From: Perca fluviatilis
Taxonomy: Eukaryota; Chordata; Actinopteri; Perciformes; Percidae
NCBI RefSeq assembly: GCF_010015445.1
Contig: NC_053123.1
Coordinates: forward strand, 11,667,434 to 11,731,433
Direction of reading: 5' to 3'
DNA: 64,000 nt
A model generated the notes under the pieces. The model was not told where the DNA came from, ran no database searches, and was given only the letters and a program-made list of their open reading frames with translations. Position numbers and translations under genes: made by a program. This document shows, piece by piece, positions 34,103-47,479 of the stretch; position 1 is the first letter of the stretch; each line of letters starts with the position of its first letter.

Positions 34103-34999
34103 TCCAGCCTCCCAGGGTTTGGCCAATACCTTAAGTGTGAAAGCCCACTAAAAGTCTGATATTTTACCCAGAGTGTGGTTCAGCCTCTCCAAGAGTTGGT
34201 TTAGCCCAGAGGTGTGTGACGGATGTGGCTGATGTCTCTGCCCCAGATCTCCAGGACCGTGTCTCCTTTGATATTCCTTGACTTCGGGGCGCGCATAAGC
34301 ACATTGAGGGAGAAGTCAAGGTCACTCCCACTGTGTCGCTGGAGCCTCATGAATATTATGATTAATCAGAGTCTTTTGGCTTGAATTAATAACAAACCCA
34401 GCATTGTTGTGCACGGCCCATAAATTCAAGGCTAGCTTTTGAGGAACTGTTTGTGTTGCCTTCCCCAACCCACCCCCATCCCTTTTTACCCACACGCCCA
34501 CCCAACTCTCCCTAATGACGCTTCTTACTCAAAACAAAAAACACAAACTAACTGTAGCATTGCCCTTTGTCTAGAAATAATTTTAGATGTGACAAGTGGT
34601 GAGATGCATTAGTTCCTTAAGCTTCATCAAAAAGTGAATAGTGTCTAAATACAGTCAACATGAAACAAACAAACCCTCACCTCATCTCATTTTGATATTC
34701 CAATCAGCATACTTTTCAAAATGCCAAAACACAGAGCGATGTTTTTTTTTAAGTTTTGTAAATTCAGCAGCATCTCAGATATCAAATGTAACACACCAGA
34801 AAAGGGTTTGCTGTTTTTGTTGGTAGTAACTGAATGAAACAAAGAACATGTTGGCGTCTTCATATTTGACTGACATTTGTAAACAGTGGTGTTTGCTATA
34901 ATAGTTGATTTCCATATTCTTGTGGCCCATGTTTTGAAAATACGTTTTTCAAATATGACATGAATAAAGTGTCATCAGTTATCATCATAATTAGTGTAC
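34100..34999. other. No gene; possible conserved non-coding block at 34180-34460
   Basis: The part 34180-34460 is GC-richer, repeat-free, and has CCTTGACTTC (34276-34285) mirrored by GAAGTCAAGG (34312-34321). TCAAGGTCA at 34316-34324 is the canonical SF-1/ERR half-site. ATGAATATTATGATTAATCA nearby contains octamer-like and homeodomain-like cores. Regulatory function is inference. Confidence 0.35.
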
Positions 35000-35030
35000 T
35001 TAACCCTTTGGGGCCGACAATGTCGTACAC
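35000..35030. mobile_element. Possible piggyBac-like terminus
   Basis: TTAACCCTTTGGGGCCGACA looks like a piggyBac end (TTAA followed by CCC). No matching GGGTTAA end lies within a few kb, and the nearby minus frame (35115-35339) is not recognisable as transposase, so this may be chance. Confidence 0.25.
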
Positions 35031-36222
35031 CTTTATGTCATAATAATATCTCTAGATCAATGCAGTGTAGAGACTTTCTTGTTTTTGCATCCAGAAGTTA
35101 AAACCTGCGACATTTCAACAAGTTCTCCTGCATTTGTAGGCCTTCCAGAAGCTTTGTAATCCAACTGGACCTGCAGTGTCTTTTCTGAGATTTTCAATGA
35201 TGAATTCCTTTATCAGATTATGCGAAACAATATATCTCTGGGTCGCCTCATGGTAGCATCTAACTTTTTTTTGTTGCCTTGAAGCCATAGACTGTAAAAA
35301 ATAATCAGGGTATAGTGCTGCCGGAGCCCACCGGAACAATGCTCTGGCACTTTATTTTACTCCAAGTAAAGAAATAGAATATTCTCAGTTTTATAATCCA
35401 GTTGCACTTAATATTTTTTTTACGTGGCCAAGCCAGTGTCGTCTATGGTTTCAGTGGTGCTGCGCTAAGCTAAACGTTAAAGGGGGAAGGTTCAACAGGC
35501 TGAGTTCTGGCAGAGTTTTCACTCTCACTCGCTCTACCAAACACTGCCCATGCATACTCACATGCTGGCTCTGCTATTCTCTTAAAGAGAACGACGCAGA
35601 CACCAACGCACAGGTGTAAACTTCAGGCCACTTGCATAGGACACGCCGTAAACTGTGTGTAGATCCCCCGCAGAACCCTAAATCCATTTTAAGTAGGCAG
35701 ATCTGCAGGTTTAAATGAGTGTGATTTAATTTCAGTCAGGAAATGCTTTAAAGATGGCACATTTGACTTGTAGCGTATGGACTTTTCTGAGGAAAAATAT
35801 CTACTTTTGTAATTGTGTTTTTGTTTCCCCTGATTGCCAAGACTTGGAGAACAAATTACAAAAGCCAAAAGTAGTGTTTATTGTTCTCTGTTTGATTCTT
35901 TTATACATTTGTGTGAGATTCAACTTCCGTTTAGTTTTTCCTGTTGTATTTGTAGCCATTTAACAATTTATACATTCATGTGACATCCCTGCAGCATACA
36001 TATCCTGATAGCCCAGGTTGTCCTAAAAAATGATGTCTATAACTTGATTGTGCATTACAAGGTTAAGGTTATACAGTACAAGCATTATTATGTAAGGAAA
36101 TCAGATTGGAAAAAATGGCTTAGACCCTAGAAGTTTAAGGTAAGATTACTTTTATGTAAATGCCTCATGGAGTTTGTCACGGCATAACCAACCCAGGGAC
36201 TGCTCACCCTCGTGTTGTCTAG
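35031..36222. other. No gene recognised; possible small MITE at 35280-35454
   Basis: GAAGCCATAGACTGTA at 35281 is loosely mirrored by GTCGTCTATGGTTTC ending near 35453, a possible 170-bp MITE with decayed ends. The rest has no motif. Confidence 0.4.
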
Positions 36223-36230
36223 GTTTTTAC

Positions 36231-36654
36231 TAGGGATCGACCGATACTTGGTTTTTCAAGGCTGATACCTATTGTTAGTAGTTAATAAAACCGATAACCG
36301 ATATTTGGAACCAATATGCATTTACAGTGAAAATGAAAATCTTTAAGTCAAAATTAAGATTTTGGAATGTAACAAAATCCAAGACTATACTTTCTTTAGA
36401 TGCTTTAAGCAATTATATAATAAATTAGAAACTTTCAACATAACACAGTAAAAGATAGTTATAGTGTTGTGGACGGGACATTAAGTCGGACTCAGTGGTG
36501 AGTGAAACCGAAGCAGAGGGACAGACAGGGAGCTGTAGCGGAGCCAAAGTAGCGCAACTTTTAAATGAACTTTATCAGTTATAAGGCAAATAAAACGCAG
36601 ATACAGATAATCTGCAAACTGCCAAAAAATGAGCCGATAATCTGTCTATCCCTA
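36231..36654. mobile_element. hAT-type MITE (424 bp) with perfect 8-bp TSD
   Basis: The left end is TAGGGATCGACCGATACTTG; the right end on the minus strand is TAGGGATAGACAGATTATCG. GTTTTTAC flanks both sides exactly (36223-36230 and 36655-36662). The interior has CCGATAACCGATATTTGG-like subterminal repeats. No coding. The element at 42086 has a related right end (TAGGGATCGACC). Confidence 0.92.
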
Positions 36655-36662
36655 GTTTTTAC

Positions 36663-39600
36663 AACAGATCGCACATATGAATACTAGGGACTGAATGATT
36701 AGCCGACCGACTAAGAAGTGAAGATGGGGCCTACCTTAGCTCGGCGTTCTCCAGCGCGGCATCCTCAGCTTAGGCGCCGGCCAGCCTGCTCCTCTTCCTT
36801 CGTCAGTCGGCGTAGCATCCGACGGCGTTGCCGCTCGCCTGACAGTTCATTTGGTAAACCTTAAGACGCGGACTTAACAATAACTTAACATGATAGGGGG
36901 AAACGTCAATTAGCTCAGGAAATGCTGATCCTCTCATGCAGCCTGTTTCCCCTGTCACATGTCCTCAGACTGAACATTGTCCCTCCATGTAATGGGTAAT
37001 TAGAGCTGTGACAGAGGCAGATATGAGACAAAGATTGCTTTAATTCAGGATTGATTTGTTTTACTTCCTTTATGTCTACACTGTGGCGGCTAATTATAAG
37101 TGTGATTAGTTGTGCCTTGTCTTCCATGATGTGGCCAGTTGAAAAGGTCCTGCTCTGCAGAGGGAGGCCAGCCCCCTCTTTATCTGTCACCATGTTACTA
37201 GAGTGAAAACAGGTGTCTCATTTGATGTTGTCCAGGCCTTCACTCACTTTTTCACATTTATTTATTGCTTCAAATTGAACAACTCAATTCTTTTCAAATT
37301 GAGTTGTTCCTCCCACTGGTGCTCTCTGCTGAGTGGCTGACAGCTCCTGGGATGTCAGGGGAAAAGCTTAAAGGGTGGTGGACAGACTATTTAGAAGGTC
37401 ACTATCATAAATTGATCAAGTAGTTCACATGCAGGTTTTCATTGTTCATATGTAATTTGGAAAACTGTGGCGAAATAATGACCTTAATGTGTGTGGCTTG
37501 AGACTTTGGTTTGAAATGGTTTAAAATGTGGAATTAGATTGGTGCATTTTTATTCTTAGCTACATCTTCCGTTAGCAATCATTTCCTCTGCTCTGTGGAC
37601 TGTGCTATGTATGAAACCTCCACGATATACAGCTAATCTTAAAATTAGCATTGCTTGCACCCCCACTTATACTTTTTCGTGTCTCGCTGGAATGCAGACC
37701 TTTACCTCTAATCTTAGATTGTTTTTAGTCCTTTCCCTCAGTGTTAAGAAAGGAAAATGGAAACATGGAATGGTTGGAAAAAAACAACAGCTTTATCACA
37801 AATGCTGACCTTTAATTACAAAACCTTTGCAGCAGGAGACCTTAGCTTTTACTTAAGTTGACATTTATAAATACCGAAATGTCCCCGTGAATTGCTTTTT
37901 GTTGAAGTCAATGTATTGTTGAGCGAGATAGCATCAGTCCATTTGTCAAATACTGTAACTGTTGGTTCAGGGGGTTGGCAGGGTGTGTGCAGAGGACAAT
38001 GTATAGCTGGTCTGAACTGTCCATGTATGTAGAGGATAGACCTGTTAGCAAAGGGCCTCTCCTATCAGTCACAGTAGCGATGGAAAGTGGAGATAAAGAT
38101 GGAACTCTACCCTGCTACTGTGTTTGTGTGCCCAGGACAAGAAATCAATACAGCTGGTTTCAGAAACTGTTTTACAGTCAGGGCAGCACTCAGCTTAAAT
38201 GTTTGTCTGTTTTATTCAATGACACTTCTGTGCAAACTATTACCCACAGGGAACGGAGAACAAACGTGAAACAAATAAACTAGCCGTCGACCCATCTCGG
38301 CATTGTTTGCGCTTACAGATGGAAACTGGATAGTGGGGAAATTTTCTTTACACAGTGTCAAAGCAAAATCTATCACAGCTAAGATCCAAGCCATTATATT
38401 ACAGCCTTGGAGGAAATATTACTTCTCTGGCTGGCTTGTTTTATCCCCGATCTTTCTGTCCACCCATCATCACAGGGATATGAAGGCATCTGTAGGGACG
38501 TGCGCTTTCCATTGCCTCTCCCCCTGATGAAAGAGGATTTCCCGTCTGATATGCAGTAAAGGTTATCTGGTTTGCAGTCATGTTTCTGTATAACATGCAC
38601 TGCCAAGCAAAAACAGGAAAACATTTTCTCCCACAAAACTCATTTCAGCTTTGCTTTTCATTATTACCACCACGAACATACTGCACTTATGTGACCATAA
38701 TTCTCTTTTCAGTGAGCACAACACAACTCTGATGCATTTTGGTCTGAAATGAAAACAAAATCTCTTGGTGATTCCAAGAAACCTTTAGGGCTCCTCACCC
38801 CATGTAGCAAGTACTGTATAGAGGAACATTAGCTGGAAAAGAAATGCTAATAATTGGAAGCCTGCACAAACCTTCAGATTATTGCCTTCTCACAACAGAA
38901 TACTTCCCAGGGTGAGAGTGAAATAGGATGTATAAAAACATTTAATAAGATCACGTGTTTCCCTATAATCTAGTCTTATATTTTGCAAGACATAGATGTA
39001 CTTTTGCACTTAAGCAATTATTTTAGAAAATTATTTGATGCCATTTCTCACGCAAAAGCTTTTGCTTCTGACAGGCCTCATTTGACAATTCAGTGTAAAA
39101 AGAAGGAAAAAAAGAGGACAAAATGGTGCCTGAGGCTGAGTAGAGCAGACAAGCAACAGCTTCACATTACTCACCTGGATTCAAAAAGGACAGAAAAAGC
39201 ACTAAAAGCTCCCACTCTCACTTTGTAACTGTTCCTTTGTTTGCCTGTCTCTGGCGTTAGGCTACCTTCATGGCAGCCCATCCACCCTGTGTCTCACATC
39301 CCAAAGGGCTTATCACCATCGCATTACAGCTAGAGGTCATTTAAACTGTGAGGTGCACAGACAAAATAAAAAAATAAAAAAGTCCACTCTTGCAGGTTCA
39401 CAGTTCAATAAATCTACTTTATCGATACATATTTTGCTTACAATATTATCGTTTGGTGAGGCAAAAGCCCTCTGAGCAAATGTGTGGCTTTGGGCTGCAT
39501 GCACTTGACTTCGCCACTTTCTAACAATGTAACACATTGTTACAGTGTACAAAAAAAAGGGTGGATTAGATGATATGCAGCTTGTGAGCCAAGTTTAACC

Positions 39601-42077
39601 CACATTGTCTAAAGGGTCTATGGCATGGAGCAGGTTTGTCAGCCAACAGTTTTATACAGTGGAGGTGCTGGCTGGATGTCTTCAACGCTTCAGATTTGTG
39701 AATAGGTATTTGTATTCATATTTCATATTTTTGGAATAAAGTGGGTTTAAAAAATGCAATATTATAGACTTAAAGTTCTGACTGATGTGAATGGAAATTC
39801 ATGACATTTTCCATTAAGATAGGCTACAGTCAAAGTCAGCACCTCGCAGATAAAAGACATCTCATTCAAAACTATGCAAATGAAAGGTAGGTAATATAAA
39901 CCATGTACTGCATGTGGTGCAGAAGGCACAGTATCTGAACAGTATGTATTCTGACAATATACAGTTAGCACAATACATTAGCACAACTAATTCTCCAACC
40001 CCTAAACTACTGTAGCCTATAGCAACTTTAGAATTTAGCCTCTGCACAGTGGGGGGAAACCGGTGGGACAACTACTACTTTGGACAGATGCAAAACCAGA
40101 AAATTACAATTTTACAATTTTGTATAACACAGTATTTCACATTTCCCACACAGTTTAACACAATTTGCTGAACTGCTCAATTCCCTGTTTGTATGTGTTG
40201 TCAAACAGGGCTATTCCCACATAGCGGCCTCTCGTGCTAAGCACAACATCATTTAAAATATATTCTATCCATCCACTGACCTTAAATTGTAGCGTAATGA
40301 AAAATAACCAATTGTTTTATGTTATGCATTAATCCAGAATAATATTAATTTCTAAGTTACTCAGTACCACTTAAACCACAATTTTTTCTGTTGCCAGCAG
40401 GTGGGGCTTTGCTATTCATTTCTATAATAAAATACATTCATTTTCTGCGAATACTTCAGCACCTACTTCTTGTCCAATTTTCTCTTTGAATCTCATAACC
40501 AATCATACCATCAAATCTGACATCAGCAAGTGGACTGTGAAAAGGATTTTCACATAATCGTCAGTTAAGGTCTGTATTTAGCATCCTTTTCAGACTTTCA
40601 AGTTTTCAAACTGACTTTAAAATCGGTAGAATCTCTGGACTCTCTGCCATTAGAGAGAGAAATATAGTGTCTGTAGGTAAAACATCCAAGACAGGGTTGA
40701 ATGCAGACTGACGATTATGTAAGTTGCAAAACTGCGTGCAAGTTTAATCAATCATAAAATGCATTTTTATTTTTTGAATCAACTCTGCATGATTCATCAT
40801 TAAGCAAAATTTCACCATCAGATCGACACAAAAAAAGAGTCACAATGCTTACTGTGATGGGTTATCTATCCCAGCCGAGTTTCAAGTTTCTCTGTTTTTT
40901 TGTAAACCATTGTTTTTATGTGTGTGCTAATATGCTAAAACATGAAAACATCAGTCTTTAAAAAAATGTATTCATACAATGTGGGGAAATACCTGGTGAT
41001 ATATTTTTCATTCAACTCCATACGTGCATCTGCTGAGACAGTTTTTGTCAGGTAAGGACGATTATGAGCTGCTAAGAGCTTGACGTTCTGCTTCTACTGC
41101 AGCCAAGGCAATCACTTGTTGTGACAGGGACAAGGAAGCTCCCTCTCCCTGCAGGAGGCTGATTGATTAGGCAGTCAGGAAGAGGGAAACGTCCTTCACA
41201 ATGGGCAGGGAAGGACAGCTGGCCTGCAATGCTCTCACTCCCCACCAATATCTTTACGTTTTGCTAAACTAATCCTCACTGTTGACATCAAAGAACTGCA
41301 GCTGACATGGGAATGAGCTCTACTGGAAATGCTTCTGTCAAACAAGATGGATGCAAATGGTCCAGATTCATAAAGAAGTGCCTTCTACTTTGACAGCACT
41401 TTTTTTCATACTCATCCAAAACTTTCAAAATGCAAGGCCTTAGCATCAGAGTGTGTTTCTGCAAATCCAAGAAGGAGAGGAAGCTGCAGAGCAAATATTG
41501 GATGCGCATTTCACCATGGGGTGGATCAGCAAGATTATGTCAGCCCATATATCTTATCCACTTTCTAATTTGTCACCCCCTGATTTAGCAAAATGCATTG
41601 GTTTGTATATTCTAATACTGTTCTCATTTTTTGTGACAAAAAGAAGACAGTTTTTGTGCACACTACATCCCTATTGCTGCTGTTATGCGTGAAACATCCT
41701 GTCTAATATTGCTAACCTGAACACAGCAAATTCCCACACCAGCTCTCAATAAAAAGAATTGTGTGTATTGTACTTCTGTAACTGACTGTTTTACTCTTTA
41801 CACTGACTGATCATTAATTATTTTTTTGGATAGGTCTGTTTTATTCTGTAATGTTTTCAGTTCTTTGTCTTGTTTTATTTTACTGGCACATTACATCTCA
41901 GGGCTTTTATCAAACGTATGTGTCTTAACAGTAATGCATTACTGGATTGGAGCTGCCAATATTTCTTTAAGACTACTCGTGCGACCATTTATTATTTTTG
42001 TTACTTTTCAAAATGTTCTTAGAACAAATTAAATATCTACCGTGCTGTAACACGTATCTGTATCAACATTTTAGCAT
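36663..42077. other. No gene; possible conserved non-coding block at 36900-37200
   Basis: Over 5 kb without recognised mobile elements. 36710-36840 is notably CpG- and GC-rich (CGGCGTTCTCCAGCGCGGC) and could be an old GC-rich repeat edge. 36900-37200 has a balanced composition and no repeats. At 37278-37310 GAACAACTCAATT and AATTGAGTTGTTC form a perfect 13-bp stem with a 7-base loop. The remaining frames (up to 102 codons at 37975-38283) have no motif. Confidence 0.4.
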
Positions 42078-42085
42078 CTCTCTAA

Positions 42086-42708
42086 TAGTGATAGACATTT
42101 TATCGGCCGGCCGATATATCGGGCTGATATTTAGCTTACGATGCGGAAATGCGGCTTCCGCGCTGATTTCCGCACCCCTTATACCCGAATGCTAGAAGAC
42201 TGGAGCCTGGCATGCTTCCAGCACAATGGCAGTCTTAAATTACAAATCAAGCACTTTATTTCAATGGATACTTTTCAGGTTTATAGTTTTCTTAAATTAT
42301 TTAAATGTGTTGACAAAGGACATTTTGTCTTATATGTCAGCAAGCAATGCATCATCAAGGCTGTGTTGTAGATGTTGATGAAAGCCTTTTACCCTTGCAC
42401 AGTTAACCATATGCAGTGCACCCATCCATATGATGCACAATGCACACATAATTTGGGTGATATGAATGTAAGATGATTGCAGAAGTGACACTGATCTGTG
42501 TTTTTGTTTATTATTTTTAAAGAAATGGCAGAGCAGATTCTGAAAACTCATCCAGTGTGGCAGGGTTTACATTTTTATGATGTAAATTGAGGGAGCAAAA
42601 GCGGTATCGGCTCAAGAAAATCGGCAGCCTGTATCGGTCATCGGCTAACGCTGATGAAAAAAAAAAATCTGCATCGGCACTAAAAAAATCCATATTGGTC
42701 GATCCCTA
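42086..42708. mobile_element. hAT-type element (623 bp) with perfect 8-bp TSD
   Basis: CTCTCTAA flanks both sides exactly (42078-42085 and 42709-42716). The left end is TAGTGATAGACATTTTATCG; the right end on the minus strand is TAGGGATCGACCAATATGGA, so the left terminus has drifted at a few sites. Both arms contain ATCGGC/GCCGAT subterminal repeats. No coding. Confidence 0.9.
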
Positions 42709-42716
42709 CTCTCTAA

Positions 42717-45700
42717 CATAATGCTCAAAAAACTCTTTTTGCTTCTTACATCTGTGATATAAACATTAAGTAAAATGCAGAGACAGTATTTCCTCTCTCA
42801 GACATTTTATAAATTCTATCACCTTCTTTACATTCATCCATTTCAGTGAGGACCTTGTTAAATGATTGCACTGTGCCAAGTCATACAGAGCCACGGCACC
42901 ATGGCCATTACCAATGAGGGAGGCTCCACTTTTAAATGTTAATTGCCGTTCCTCACACTTTCTCATTACACTCATTCTAAATGATGTGTTGTGAGCTCAA
43001 CTGAAAGTGTTACCATTTATTCTCAAAATGGTTTTTAAGATCCACACACATTATATTGCATTCACATATGTACAAAGAAGTAAAAAAAAATGTCCCTTTA
43101 TTATTCTGTGTGCAATGCAGATGGTAGATATTGGACTTTTTTGTGAAAAAAAACAGCCAAGTCTTATTCCACTCAGTAGATAGAGAATAGAGTTAACAAT
43201 GACCACATGCATGAATCTGAATGTGGTATGATCTTGTTCGGTTTCTCCAAGGATAATACCCATTTTATCATTTACTCAGCTTGTGCAAACTGCAATGGAC
43301 AATAGTCTCCTGTTTTGGGACTTATGATAAAATGAAAAAAAAAATTGACAGGTACTTGAATGTTTGATACAACAAAAAAAAGAAAAATAGTGTCTGGCTG
43401 ATAAAATCTCACACCAACTAACTAATGATGACAAATTATCATCAGTTCAAAGTCAGAAAAGCAACACTTTCAAATTATTTACAATGTAAAAAATAATAAA
43501 TATGAATAAAATATTCTACATCACTACTAAAACCGTCTTTGTGGCCACTTCGTATCTGCTGACTTATGCCTTACGTCTAAACATCGGATGAATACTAAGC
43601 AGGATTTACATAAACTATGCATAATGGAACATAAGAAAAAACTTAGTTATGTTTTGTTCATGTATGGACTGTAACATGACATTTTTTTAGATTGCAATTT
43701 AATTGCAATAGTCTATTTACTATTGTAGGGCAAGGATTATAGAATGAGGATGCAGCCATGACTTGGTTTGTATTGTATTTCTCCTGACCAATTAAAGTGT
43801 GCAAGTATAAGCATTTAATAATGTCTACCAATAACTATATTTTTAAAATAGTCAGACCAAGAAAAATATCTGTGCGCACGTGTCAAAGTCTTTGCAGAGA
43901 GGAAGATTAGTGTGCCAGTCACCAGGGACTGAGGCCGTGCACTCTCGTCATCCAACATGGCTCTAACTCCATGCACTGTAACACCAACTGGCAGAAAGGT
44001 CATCCCAACCTGATCTTCAATTTAAGATGCTGTTCACGCTAATGCTTTGGCTTTCTCTCTCTGTTTTATGTAATGGGTACCGACAGCGTCGCACTTTGTG
44101 AATCGAGTTCCTGGAAATTCCCTTTTGACAAGGACATTCAAAAGAAAGTTAAAGTTATTGAATTATTAGAGTAAACTGGAGTAGAGGAGGAATTTCAGCA
44201 GAGTCTGATGCTTCAGAGGGGTTGTCTGCTGCTTAGTTAAACCATTTTGCATCATATACAGTATCAGCTGTGAATGAAGATCCTTTGCTTAAAGGAGATC
44301 ACCACAGCATCACTAAAGTCAGCAGCACAGAAACTGTCATACACTGAACACCCCCTGTGATCTTTCAGATATGGCATGGAGAGCTTTGATTGGACATACT
44401 GCCTACCAGGTAGTACAGTCAACTGTTCAGCGCATGCATATTTATAGGGTGCACACTCACTTGCTTTGTATCTGGGTGTGGAGTGCAGGGTAAGAATAGT
44501 AGGGTTCATTAGAGGAATCCACCCACTTCTAAATACATGTCTTGACTATGTCAGCATGCACCTTTTAAATCTTTAATAAGTCATATACCTGGCTGAAATA
44601 TTAGAGTTGAAATGGCCTGGAATGGCTAACCCGCAGCATCTTGCTTGAATCCTTGTTGCCTTGGAAACATTGGATTGGAAGCGCCAAGCAGCGGAAAAGA
44701 TAATGTTGGAAGGAGCATCAGCTCAGTGAAGAGGAAAAAAAAAAGTTAATTGGTTTTGAGATTCAACCATAACTGACCAACAGCAGCTTTTGTAAACACA
44801 GAGCGGGAACAGAAATATTGAAAAAAGTTTTATAATCTGAACTCACCGGAAATAAGGATTGGTTTATGCCATGGACAGGAATATGCTGCCTTAGCCTGTG
44901 AAGGCTATTTGGAGCGGGAGCTTAAGCTTGACACAATGTGCCTATACAATGGGTGGATCTGAGGTCTTGGGGATCCGCGGAAGGAAGCGCAGCCATAACA
45001 GAAATCCCCACTACAAAGGGAAGAGGTGAAAAGGCAGTTATTTAACCAGATGCCCCACTCAGCAGAGAGAGGATTAAAATGCACTACTGCTTATCTGGCA
45101 TAAAGACTTTGACTTTAAAACTGCAGGTTCCCTCAAAAACATGGCGTGAAGGTCAGCCTTTTATTAGATGTCTTTTGTGTGCTAATGCAATGCAGAGGGA
45201 TTTATGTGTCATACCTCTGTTCTACTCCAAGCTTTAATGTTAAAAAAGAAGAAAGAATTACAAGGCTACGAACAAGTGCTTTTTGTTTTCAACCATTTTG
45301 TAGCATAAAGTGGATTTTGTTGCAAAGCGAACATGTTGAAAGTGTAGGTAACTGCACAAGGTTCAAGTGAGCAGTGTTGTAAAAATTTAGTAAAACCACA
45401 CTTGTTATATTGTTTTCTTTACAGCATTCTCAGAAAACCATTTTTCTCAGTTTGACAATTTTGTTTTTATTTTAGAAAAACTAGAACTTGAGGTATCTCC
45501 TAAATAATACTGCCATGAAATGATTTTTGTCTATTTTTAGCACAGGACCAACAGCTTGGCATTTTACCCAGAGCAGAGGCTTAGCAACAGTTATTTCCAC
45601 AATACATCAGTTGATTTGTGCTGGAACATTGATTTGTTTAGTTACACCTGATGCACGTGTGTCCTAGTTGTACAACTTCCAATGAAGATGTCACACACTA

Positions 45701-45754
45701 TATTTAATGCAAAGTAAAATGCACTTCTCCATCAGTGTATCTAAAGATCACAAC
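42717..45754. other. No gene recognised
   Basis: AT-rich with A runs (43085, 43337, 44737). No frame with motifs. 44260-45100 has mixed composition but no recognisable repeat. Confidence 0.5.
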
Positions 45755-46189
45755 CAGAGGCCTGTACTAGGAATCGAGATCAAGATGCCCTGGATTTCTT
45801 TCAGTTACCTGGCTTCACCAAACCTAACAGCCGTGGTCCTGCATAAGCTGTGTCACGACGGTGGTTAACAATTAGTTCAATCAAACCAGGGTTTCCCAAT
45901 CCAGCGACGCACGTTCACATAAGGGGCGGTGTTTGCACATCGTGACTAATCGCAAACATCTACCAGAGCCGCATATTTTATATAAGAAGAGCAAACTATA
46001 ATTCTACATAAACATGAAGAACACAGAGACGGTTTTACAGGCAAAACGCAATACAGTCGCTGCTTCCTAAAACAGGAAGGAAAGCTGGCAAAAAGAATAG
46101 CCGATGCTGTAAATGCGTAAATTACAACGCTTACCCACTGGATGTGGAACGGCTCTGAAACGGCGGCGGAGTCATTAGGTTTCCATTAA

Positions 46190-46831
46190 AGGTATTGTGG
46201 AGGATTTTCTTTTTCCGGGTGGATCATCAAGACTATTGGTCCTCCTAGTTGTCAATCATTCTGGCGCTATGTTTACGTAAGGCCGTCATACGTGCTCGTC
46301 CCTAGGGTAGTTTTCGCTTTCTGCACATGAATACTTTCAGGTGTATATGTGTGGTGAGCTACGAGTGTCTACGAAAGGTATGACAAGAAGAGAAAGGCCT
46401 GGAGTGTTTTTGGGAGCATGTTTCACACGCTGGCCTGCGCTAAAAGCACAGGTTGGGCTCTCCACTGATGCCTCAGTCGTGAAGTTTCTACTCGACAGGT
46501 AAAGTTTGGCATGCTATTTGGAGAAATCCATTTAAAATCACTGCTAGTGAAAGTTGATGTAAGCTATGATTAGCGATGCTAGCCCTGGCACAAGTCACGC
46601 ACCGCACAGACACGGTAAACATCTCAATTTGTGAAAAAGTGCAAATCTTCTTTTGGAAAGTAGGCTTGTATGAACCATGCCGACAGCAACTTGTAAACAG
46701 TGCACTCTCGTGCACACGTTTAATAGGCGTTACGTCTCGGGAGCAGGTAGAGTGTTGCGCATGTGCAAATTTTTCAAAAAGTGGAGAGGGCGGATCTTTT
46801 CTAAAATTCGGGAAAATCCTCCACTATACCT
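46190..46831. mobile_element. TTAA-flanked MITE, Kolobok-like (642 bp), nested
   Basis: The left end AGGTATTGTGGAGGATTTTC and the right end on the minus strand AGGTATAGTGGAGGATTTTC differ at one base in 20. TTAA flanks both (46186-46189 and 46832-46835). The 202-codon frame starting at 46576 runs out of this element into its neighbour and is not a gene. Confidence 0.9.
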
Positions 46832-46848
46832 TTAAAGTCAGTTTGTGT

Positions 46849-47333
46849 ATTTCCACTGGCTGCATAACAGCTGCGTTACGACTCCGGCACAGCTCCGGCG
46901 GTCCGCAGACCTCCGGAGCAGATACGCAGAGCTTCTATTTTTGCCGGACGCCAGAGAGCTCCGCAGCAATTCAGCACACGGCAGATAGTGCGGGACAGGA
47001 AGTCGAGCACAGAAGCAAAATAAAACATCCAGTTAATTTTCAAAATAAAATACACCGTGCTCACGGCGGATCATATTTCCCTGCACTACACCTTGAAAAC
47101 ACAGCACAGAGCTGTTTCCCCTCTACACCTGGATGGAAACTAACTGGTGTTGGTTTTGTGGTTATATTCTATGTGAATTCGTGAGGACTTGTGGGTCCTC
47201 GTGACTACAGCTGTCAGTCATGGCCGCAGCTGTGCCGCAACAAATCCGGACCTAGTGGGTATTCACGGACAGCGGAGCACGCAGCAGACACGCAGCGGAG
47301 CCGGTCCGCAGCCGTTACGCATCCTGTGGAAAT
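46849..47333. mobile_element. GC-rich TIR element (485 bp), unclassified, nested
   Basis: The left ATTTCCACTGGCTGCATAAC and the right end on the minus strand ATTTCCACAGGATGCGTAAC continue with matching CAGCTGCG/CGGCTGCG and CTCCG. The element is CpG-rich with repeated CGGAGC-type motifs. No target duplication was found. Confidence 0.65.
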
Positions 47334-47479
47334 CCGGGGTTATCAACCCATCAGTCAGGCACAAGATCTGACCATAATTACACTTGTGCTTTAGCCTATT
47401 ATTCCAGTTGCAACCCTGGCAGTGGTAAGCCATCGTGAGAGAAAATAAAAAATATAAAAACATAATTCAAGCCTATGTG

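Noticed and set aside
35000..35339. piggyBac element with transposase on the minus strand
   Set aside because: Only one TTAACCC end is visible and the frame 35115-35339 lacks piggyBac motifs; kept only as a weak terminus call.
37278..37310. microRNA hairpin
   Set aside because: The 13-bp stem is too short for a microRNA precursor and no known seed is present.
46576..47184. 202-codon open frame on the plus strand
   Set aside because: It starts inside one MITE and ends in the next repeat; the protein has no motif and low complexity of origin explains it.
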